A stretch of 64,000 nucleotides of DNA from Neokomagataea tanensis. Lineage in GTDB: Bacteria > Pseudomonadota > Alphaproteobacteria > Acetobacterales > Acetobacteraceae. Of this stretch, positions 57,801 through 64,000 are shown one piece after another (position 1 is the first letter of the stretch; every line of letters begins with the position of its first letter). The stretch is from assembly GCF_006542335.1 (NCBI RefSeq), contig NZ_CP032485.1, positions 281,501 to 345,500 on the forward strand. The letters run 5' to 3'. Made by a program: the position numbers and the translations under genes. The notes under the pieces are model-generated. The model did no database searches. It saw nothing but the letters and a program-made list of their open reading frames with translations, and was not told the origin of the DNA.

Positions 57801-60800
57801 GTGAATCCGTCCCGCCTGTTTATCGAACGCCCGGTGGCAACCAGCCTCCTGATGTTCGCCATTCTGCTGAGCGGTTTGCTCGGTTTCCACTTCCTTCCGG
57901 TATCAGCCCTACCTCAGGTTGAATACCCAACGATTACGGTCTCGACCTTCTACCCCGGCGCGGGGCCAGATGTCATGGCCACCTCCGTGACAGCCCCGCT
58001 GGAGACACAGCTGGGCGAGATGTCCGGCCTGCAGCAGATGTCCTCCCAATCTTCGGGCGGGGCATCTGTCATTACGCTTCGTTTTGGCCTCGACATGTCC
58101 ATGGACATTGCTGAGCAAGAAGTTCAGGCAGCCATTAACAACGCCAACTCACTGCTCCCGACAGACCTGCCGGCCCCCCCTATCTACGCAAAGGTCAACC
58201 CGGCTGATACCCCAGTCCTGACCCTTGGCATTACCTCAAAGGTCCTGCCCCTCCCTGAGGTCGAAGACTACGTCAACACCCGCCTTGAGCAAAAGGTCAG
58301 CCAAATTTCCGGCGTGGGCCTAGTTTCCCTCTCGGGTGGCAATCGCAAGGCGTATCGTATTCAGGTTAACATTCCAAAGTTGACCTCTTACGGCATCGCT
58401 ATCGATACGCTGCGTACAATTATTGGCACGGTCAACATCAACTCCCCGACCGGAACATTTGACGGCCCAAAACGCGCAACAACGCTGCGCATCGACGGTC
58501 AGATTTCCTCCGTTGGGCAATTAATGGATCAGGTCATCGCTTATCAGAACGATGGTCCTATTCGCCTGAGGGACGTTGCTAAAGTCGTCGAAGGCGCAGA
58601 AAATACGCAGCTTGCCGCATGGTCCAATACGACCCCAGCGCTGATTCTAAATATCCAGCGACAGCCCGGCGCAAACGTTATCTCAGTCGTCGATAACGTT
58701 CTGCGTGTTCTTCCGCAGCTTAAGCGCGACCTTCCTCCCGGTATCGACATCACTCCTCTGACCAACCGCACAACCACCATCCGTGCCTCCGTAGCGGATG
58801 TCGGTGTCGAGCTTGGCCTAGCGATGCTGCTCGTCGTCGGGGTGATTTTTATTTTCCTGCGGAATATCCCCGCAACGATCATTCCAAGCCTCTCCGTGCC
58901 TCTCTCGCTCGTTGGCACGCTCGCAGCCATGTATTTGCTGGGCTTTTCGCTCGACAACCTGTCGCTCATGTCGCTCACCATCGCCACGGGCTTTGTCGTG
59001 GACGATGCGATTGTCGTCATTGAAAACATAGCGCGCTATATCGAAGCAGGCGAAGACCGCTACACAGCTGCCCTTAAAGGGGCTGGAGAGATTGGTTTCA
59101 CCATCATCTCCCTTACGGTTTCTCTTATTGCCGTACTTATTCCGCTGCTCTTCATGCAAGACGTCGTCGGGCGTTTGTTCCATGAATTTGCGATGACACT
59201 TTCTATCACCATCATTATCTCAGCCGTGGTCTCCATCACGCTGGTCCCCATGATGTGTGCACGCATCCTGACCGACACACATGCCCCTTCAAAAAACCAC
59301 GGCTTCTGGGGGCGCCTGTCGGATAAAACCGAACGCGGCATTAACATTCTCATTGAAGGTTACGGCCGCTGGCTCGATGTGGTTCTGCGCTTTCGTGGGC
59401 TCACATTACTCGCCACGCTGGGAACAGTCGTGCTGACCGGCATACTTGCCATGGCCATCCCTAAGGGGTTCTTCCCCACTCAAGATACCGGGGTTATTCA
59501 GGGCATTTCCGTCATGCCCCAAACCATCTCGTTCGATGGTATGCGTGTGCGGCAAGCTGAAGTTGGCCGCGCCATTCTTCAAGACCCAGACGTCGCGAGC
59601 ATTTCCTCTTTCATCGGCATTGACGGGCAAAACATGACCCTGAATGTCGGTCGCTTCCTGATTAACCTGAAACCACGTGAGCAACGGACATCAAGCCTGC
59701 AAGCCACGCTGGACCGCCTCACTCGTGAAGGCTCACAAGTTGCAGGGGCACATCTCTACACCCAGCCCATTCAGGATCTATCCCTTGATACGTCCGTCTC
59801 AGCAACACAGTACCAGTTCATTCTAGAGAACCCAGATTACGATACGTTCCAAACCTGGGTCCCCAAATTCCTGACGGCCCTGCAAAAAGAGCCAGCCCTC
59901 TCTGACGTCACCTCCGACCTACAGGCCGAAGGGCTCACGGCTCAGGTCACGCTCGACCGGACAACAGGCGCGCGCTACTCCATTACACCGCAAACCGTCG
60001 ACAACCTGTTGTATGACAGCTTTGGCCAACGCCAGATCAGCACAATCTATACCCAGTCCAACCAGTACCGGGTAATTTTAGAGGCTGATCCGGCCCTCCA
60101 GACCGACATCAACTCGCTCAACCGCCTCTACCTGCCCGGCATTTCCTCTGAAGCAGGCGGCAGCACCTCAGGCCCAACGCGTCAGCCAACATCTGGCCTC
60201 GTTCCCCTCAATCAGGTCGTCACGGTCACGCACCGCTTCATGCCCTTGTTGATCAGCCATTACGGACAATTCCCCTCCGCCACCGTTTCGTTCAACGTCG
60301 CGGCTGGCCACTCTCTGGGCGATGCGACCGATGCTATTCAGCGCGTTGAAAAAAGCCTCAACCTACCCCCCGCTTTCCAAACGGCCTTCCAAGGAACAGC
60401 CGCTGCCTTCCAAAACTCTCTCGGTAATGAAGTCTGGCTCGTCGTAGCGGCCTTGGTCGCAGTCTATATCGTTCTCGGTATTCTCTATGAGAGCTTCATC
60501 CACCCAGTAACCATTTTGTCGACCCTCCCATCAGCAGCCATCGGCGCGCTCGTCGGGTTGGACCTCTTTGGCATGCCCCTAGATGTGATGGGCATTATCG
60601 GTATTGTTCTGCTGATCGGTATCGTGAAGAAAAACGCGATCATGATGATCGACTTCGCACTTGAGGCAGAGCGCGCCGACGGCAACTCCCCACTTGAGGC
60701 GATCCGCCGCGCGGCACTCCTGCGTTTTCGCCCTATTCTGATGACCACTCTCGCCGCACTTTTTGGCGCCCTACCCCTAATGTTCGGCACCGGTGTCGGT

Positions 60801-60983
60801 TCTGAGCTTCGTCAGCCTCTGGGCGTAACCATCGTGTGCGGCCTTATGCTCTCGCAGGTTCTGACGCTCTTCACGACGCCTGTCATTTATCTTTTCATGG
60901 ATAAGCTCGGCCGACGGATCAATGCCGCTGTCTCCAAAACCAGCAGCAATCACCCACAGGCACCACATCAGGCACCACTGTGA
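57801..60983 (+). CDS. RND efflux permease, MdtB-like
   Basis: Proton-driven export of drugs or other hydrophobic compounds. The 1060-residue protein has twelve membrane helices and two large periplasmic loops: [21 protein letters not shown] at the start (GTG codon at 57801), [19 protein letters not shown], the proton-relay helix [17 protein letters not shown] (about residues 397-413) and [23 protein letters not shown] in the C-terminal half. It resembles MdtB and MuxB. It overlaps the next permease by 4 bases (GTGA), as in mdtBC operons. Confidence 0.94.
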   Translation: MNPSRLFIERPVATSLLMFAILLSGLLGFHFLPVSALPQVEYPTITVSTFYPGAGPDVMATSVTAPLETQLGEMSGLQQMSSQSSGGASVITLRFGLDMSMDIAEQEVQAAINNANSLLPTDLPAPPIYAKVNPADTPVLTLGITSKVLPLPEVEDYVNTRLEQKVSQISGVGLVSLSGGNRKAYRIQVNIPKLTSYGIAIDTLRTIIGTVNINSPTGTFDGPKRATTLRIDGQISSVGQLMDQVIAYQNDGPIRLRDVAKVVEGAENTQLAAWSNTTPALILNIQRQPGANVISVVDNVLRVLPQLKRDLPPGIDITPLTNRTTTIRASVADVGVELGLAMLLVVGVIFIFLRNIPATIIPSLSVPLSLVGTLAAMYLLGFSLDNLSLMSLTIATGFVVDDAIVVIENIARYIEAGEDRYTAALKGAGEIGFTIISLTVSLIAVLIPLLFMQDVVGRLFHEFAMTLSITIIISAVVSITLVPMMCARILTDTHAPSKNHGFWGRLSDKTERGINILIEGYGRWLDVVLRFRGLTLLATLGTVVLTGILAMAIPKGFFPTQDTGVIQGISVMPQTISFDGMRVRQAEVGRAILQDPDVASISSFIGIDGQNMTLNVGRFLINLKPREQRTSSLQATLDRLTREGSQVAGAHLYTQPIQDLSLDTSVSATQYQFILENPDYDTFQTWVPKFLTALQKEPALSDVTSDLQAEGLTAQVTLDRTTGARYSITPQTVDNLLYDSFGQRQISTIYTQSNQYRVILEADPALQTDINSLNRLYLPGISSEAGGSTSGPTRQPTSGLVPLNQVVTVTHRFMPLLISHYGQFPSATVSFNVAAGHSLGDATDAIQRVEKSLNLPPAFQTAFQGTAAAFQNSLGNEVWLVVAALVAVYIVLGILYESFIHPVTILSTLPSAAIGALVGLDLFGMPLDVMGIIGIVLLIGIVKKNAIMMIDFALEAERADGNSPLEAIRRAALLRFRPILMTTLAALFGALPLMFGTGVGSELRQPLGVTIVCGLMLSQVLTLFTTPVIYLFMDKLGRRINAAVSKTSSNHPQAPHQAPL

Positions 60984-63900
60984 ACCTTATCCATCTCTTC
61001 GTTTCACGACCAATCGGCACGACGCTACTAACACTGGCAATCCTAATCGGGGGGGTACTGGGGTACCTCAACCTCCCCGTCGCGGACCTTCCAAACGTAG
61101 ACTTCCCTGTCATCGTCGTAACGGCAAACCAACCCGGCGGCTCCCCAGCCGAAATCGCGAGTACAGTCGCCGCACCACTGGAGCGCCACCTCGGGGCCAT
61201 ATCTGGCGTCACGGAAATGACGTCTCAGTCCATGGTCAACCAAACGCGTATTACTCTGCAGTTTGATCTCTCGCGCGACATTAACGGTGCTGCGCGCGAT
61301 GTCGCTTCGGCGCTGCAAGGCGCACGACAAGACCTCCCCACCACACTGAGAAGTAACCCTTCCTATAACAAGGCCAACTCGAACGGTCCGCCCGTCATGG
61401 CCTTTGCGCTGACTTCAACGACACACACACCAGAAGCTCTCTACGACTACGCCAGCAACGTACTGGTCCAACAACTCAGCCAAGTCGACGGGGTCGGGGA
61501 AGTCGACATACGCGGCAGTGCTTTGCCCGCAGTGCGGGTTGACCTTAGCCCATTCCAATTGTTCCATTACGGTATCGGTTTTGAAGATATCCGCGCAGCT
61601 CTCGCTTCTGCCAATGCCCACACCCCAAAAGGGTTCATTGACGCACAAGGGCAGCGCCTCACGCTTGCCACCAACGACCAAGCGATAAAAGCCGCTGAAT
61701 ACCAAGACCTCATCATTGCTTACCGCAACGCCCTCCCCGTGCGCCTGTCTGACGTTGCCTCCATTACCGACAGTGTCGAAGATATTCGCCAAGCGGGTTT
61801 TTTTAACGGGCAACGCGCCATCATCTGCACGGTCTTCTCTCAGGGCGGAGCCAATGTTATCCACACAGTGGACAGCATCCACCAACGCCTTGAAGCTATT
61901 CGTGCCACATTACCCGGTGACACACAGCTTCACCTGCTGATCGACCGCTCAAAGACAATTCGTTCTTCTTTGAACGAAACGAAACAGACACTGATCATTG
62001 CGGTCGTCTTGGTCATCGGTGTGGTGCTGCTCTTCCTTCGCAGCGGGTCCGCCATTCTTGTCCCGGCAATTGTTGTACCCGTCTCGATCATTGGTACGTT
62101 CGGGGCCATGCTGTTGCTGAATTACCAGCTCGACAACATGTCCCTCATGGCTCTGACCATCGCTACGGGCTTTGTCGTGGACGATGCCATCGTCGTTTTG
62201 GAAAATATTACCCGCTACATGGAAATGGGCCACACGCGCATAAAAGCCGCCATCCTCGGCACCAGTGAAGTTGCCTTCACGGTCCTGTCCATTACCGTGT
62301 CACTTGTTGTTGTGTTTGCGCCAATCTTCCTGATGGGCGGCATCACGGGCAGGCTCTTTCATGAATTTGCGATGACTATGGTGGTGACACTCGGCATTTC
62401 CCTTGTGTTGTCTTTGACCCTGACCCCCATGCTCAGTGCACTGGTTCTAAACACCCATACCAAAACCCCCAAAACTGGCTTTCTATCCCGCATCAGCCAA
62501 ATTCTGGAAAACGCCCTGAACGGTATTACCAGCGGTTATGCAGCGTCGCTCGGCTGGTGTTTCCGACACCAACGGCTTGTTGCTCTCTCCCTTCCGGCCA
62601 CCATCATCTTGGCCGGCATCCTGTTCGTTCGGATGCCTAAAGGGTTCTTCCCGTCGGAAGATACCGGGCAAATCATGGGCCGCGTCGTCGCTGATCAATC
62701 AATTTCTTTCCATGCCCTGCAAATGGCCACAGCCCGAGCAATGCGCAGCATCGCAGCGGACCCGGACGTGGAGGGCGTCATGGGTGGACTTGGGGGGCGC
62801 TCCTCCAACTCCGCCAACGTGTTTATTGGGCTCAAACCCAAAAGCGAACGTCAGGATAGCCTTCCCGAGACCATCGCCCGCATCACCCGCCATTTCGGGC
62901 AGCACCCCAGCGCGCAGTTGCGTCTAATGGCACCAGGCAGTGTTCGCATGGGGGCTCGTAGCGGTGACGGAGCCTACCAATACACCCTGAAAGCAAACTC
63001 AGCTGAAGAGTTGTTTACATGGGTACCGCGTATCACGGCAGCGCTCTCGCATATCCCTTCCATTATGGATGTCTCCTCCGATGCCGAGCAAGGCGGCCAA
63101 GCCATTGCAATCTCCCTCGACCGGGACACAGAAGCACGCTACGGCATCACCCCTCAGCTGATTTCGAACGCTCTATACGATGCTTTCGGCCAGCGAGCTG
63201 CTTCCGTCATGTACAAAACTCTTAATCAGTACCGCGTCGTTATGGGGGTCGCACCAGATTACATGACCTCGCCCAGCATGCTGAACCAAATGTGGGTCAG
63301 CGTCGCGGGCGGCACAGCAGCCGGGGGCGTGTCTTCCAACAACATACGTGTTCGCTTTGGAACAAGCACAACTTTATCCCAAAGCGAGCGCTCCTACCTC
63401 AACTCTCAAGCCAACGCCCTCGCCGGGGGGAAAAGTGCCTCTTCAGGCGCAGCTGTTACGACAAGCGCAGAAACGATGGTTCCCCTCATGAACGTCGCGC
63501 GCCAACGTCTTACCAACACAGCTTTGACCATCAACCATGACGGTCAATCCGTCGCCGTAACAATATCCTTCAATTTAGCGCCCGGCGCGGCTCTTGGGCC
63601 AACTGTCACCGCTATCGACGCCGCCATGGCAGAGCTGCATGTCCCTCCCACAATTCAGGGCGGATTTGCCGGTAATGCCGCCGCTTTTCAAAAATCAACG
63701 AGTGATGAACCGCTGCTTATCCTTGCAGCTCTCGCTGCGGTCTACATCGTGCTTGGTGTTCTCTACGAAAGCCTCATCCACCCGCTGACTATTTTATCAA
63801 CGCTACCATCAGCCGGTGTTGGCGCTTTGGTTGCCTTACGAGTTGCCGGAGAAGAATTCTCGTTGATGGCTATGATCGGCGTCATTCTGCTGATTGGCAT

Positions 63901-64000
63901 CGTCAAAAAGAACGCCATCATGCTGGTCGATTTTGCGCTAGATGCCCAACGTAAAGGTGCAACGGCCATGGAGGCTATCCACCAAGCAAGCCTCCTGCGC
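60980..64000 (+). CDS. RND efflux permease, MdtC-like (cut by window end)
   Basis: The frame is open from GTG 60980 to the last base, 1007 residues, so the C-terminal 20-40 residues are outside the window. It starts [21 protein letters not shown] and shows [19 protein letters not shown], the relay helix [18 protein letters not shown] and [17 protein letters not shown] near the end. It differs from the first permease throughout, so it is the second partner of a heteromeric pump such as MdtBC rather than a fresh duplicate. The outer membrane channel may follow beyond the window. Confidence 0.93.
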   Translation, partial: MNLIHLFVSRPIGTTLLTLAILIGGVLGYLNLPVADLPNVDFPVIVVTANQPGGSPAEIASTVAAPLERHLGAISGVTEMTSQSMVNQTRITLQFDLSRDINGAARDVASALQGARQDLPTTLRSNPSYNKANSNGPPVMAFALTSTTHTPEALYDYASNVLVQQLSQVDGVGEVDIRGSALPAVRVDLSPFQLFHYGIGFEDIRAALASANAHTPKGFIDAQGQRLTLATNDQAIKAAEYQDLIIAYRNALPVRLSDVASITDSVEDIRQAGFFNGQRAIICTVFSQGGANVIHTVDSIHQRLEAIRATLPGDTQLHLLIDRSKTIRSSLNETKQTLIIAVVLVIGVVLLFLRSGSAILVPAIVVPVSIIGTFGAMLLLNYQLDNMSLMALTIATGFVVDDAIVVLENITRYMEMGHTRIKAAILGTSEVAFTVLSITVSLVVVFAPIFLMGGITGRLFHEFAMTMVVTLGISLVLSLTLTPMLSALVLNTHTKTPKTGFLSRISQILENALNGITSGYAASLGWCFRHQRLVALSLPATIILAGILFVRMPKGFFPSEDTGQIMGRVVADQSISFHALQMATARAMRSIAADPDVEGVMGGLGGRSSNSANVFIGLKPKSERQDSLPETIARITRHFGQHPSAQLRLMAPGSVRMGARSGDGAYQYTLKANSAEELFTWVPRITAALSHIPSIMDVSSDAEQGGQAIAISLDRDTEARYGITPQLISNALYDAFGQRAASVMYKTLNQYRVVMGVAPDYMTSPSMLNQMWVSVAGGTAAGGVSSNNIRVRFGTSTTLSQSERSYLNSQANALAGGKSASSGAAVTTSAETMVPLMNVARQRLTNTALTINHDGQSVAVTISFNLAPGAALGPTVTAIDAAMAELHVPPTIQGGFAGNAAAFQKSTSDEPLLILAALAAVYIVLGVLYESLIHPLTILSTLPSAGVGALVALRVAGEEFSLMAMIGVILLIGIVKKNAIMLVDFALDAQRKGATAMEAIHQASLLR

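Overview
The window looks like a chromosomal segment of an acetic acid bacterium (Acetobacteraceae, Alphaproteobacteria). The inference rests on alphaproteobacterial gene orders (bamD-recN-ligA; ispH-thrB-rnhA; ffh-rpsP-rimM-trmD-rplS; gpmI-envC-ctpA-yibQ-rppH; rnhB next to a CcrM-type GANTC methyltransferase; cca-DUF1285 divergent from moxR-DUF58-DUF4159), an OprB sugar porin, a type II NADH dehydrogenase and a moderate GC content. I cannot name the genus. Almost everything is core genome: no insertion sequence, integrase, CRISPR array or rRNA operon is visible.

Layout. 1-6096 (+): end of bamD, recN, ligA, a CNNM/CorC membrane protein and pncA. 6113-9624: a glycosyltransferase of relatively AT-rich composition, four tRNA genes (Arg, Pro, and two identical Asn copies from a tandem duplication), gpt and an MFS exporter. 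9625-12052 (-): rnhA, thrB, ispH. 12176-17612: a lipoprotein, an OPT peptide transporter, a coiled-coil protein with an AT-hook-like motif, a 678-bp AT-rich gap, and DUF4142 and DUF423 proteins. 17737-30229: a thioredoxin-like protein, an M3 peptidase, then a long leftward block: two tandem aminotransferases, leuB-leuD-leuC, rplS-trmD-rimM-rpsP-ffh and a Spy/CpxP-like protein. 30464-35820: tRNA-Ser, a GNAT enzyme, the OprB porin, NDH-2, upp, msrB. 35996-41955 (+): gpmI, an EnvC-like factor, ctpA, a divergent polysaccharide deacetylase and rppH. 41913-45584 (-): an MsbA-like ABC exporter, cca, DUF1285. 45679-53234 (+): moxR, DUF58, a DUF4159 gene interrupted by two single-base frameshifts, a VWA membrane protein and an ankyrin-repeat protein. 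53297-56161 (-): ccrM, rnhB, a GYF-domain membrane protein and a CsbD protein. 56448-64000 (+): an RND pump with one adaptor and two different inner-membrane permeases (MdtABC-like), the last cut by the window end.

How the genes work together. Several blocks are tight operons with 1-8 nt overlaps (recN-ligA, ispH-thrB-rnhA, leuCDB, the two aminotransferases, trmD-rimM, DUF58-DUF4159-VWA, rnhB-ccrM, the two RND permeases). The envelope theme is strong: BamD, EnvC-like, CtpA, YibQ, the MoxR operon, MsbA-like and RND genes all serve envelope biogenesis or efflux.

Most notable observations. (1) Five GANTC sites, the target of the encoded CcrM methyltransferase, lie within 91 bp in the promoter region of rnhB-ccrM; one overlaps a -35-like TTGACT. 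This suggests methylation feedback. (2) The DUF4159 gene is split into three frames, each break being one missing C in a C run, while the neighbouring genes are intact. (3) A perfect 10-bp hairpin covers the ribosome binding site and start codon of the CNNM gene. (4) The ribosome binding site of the GYF gene lies inside the terminator hairpin of the upstream csbD gene. No clearly new multi-gene system was found; the MoxR operon with its ankyrin gene and the ccrM regulatory region are the best candidates for follow-up.
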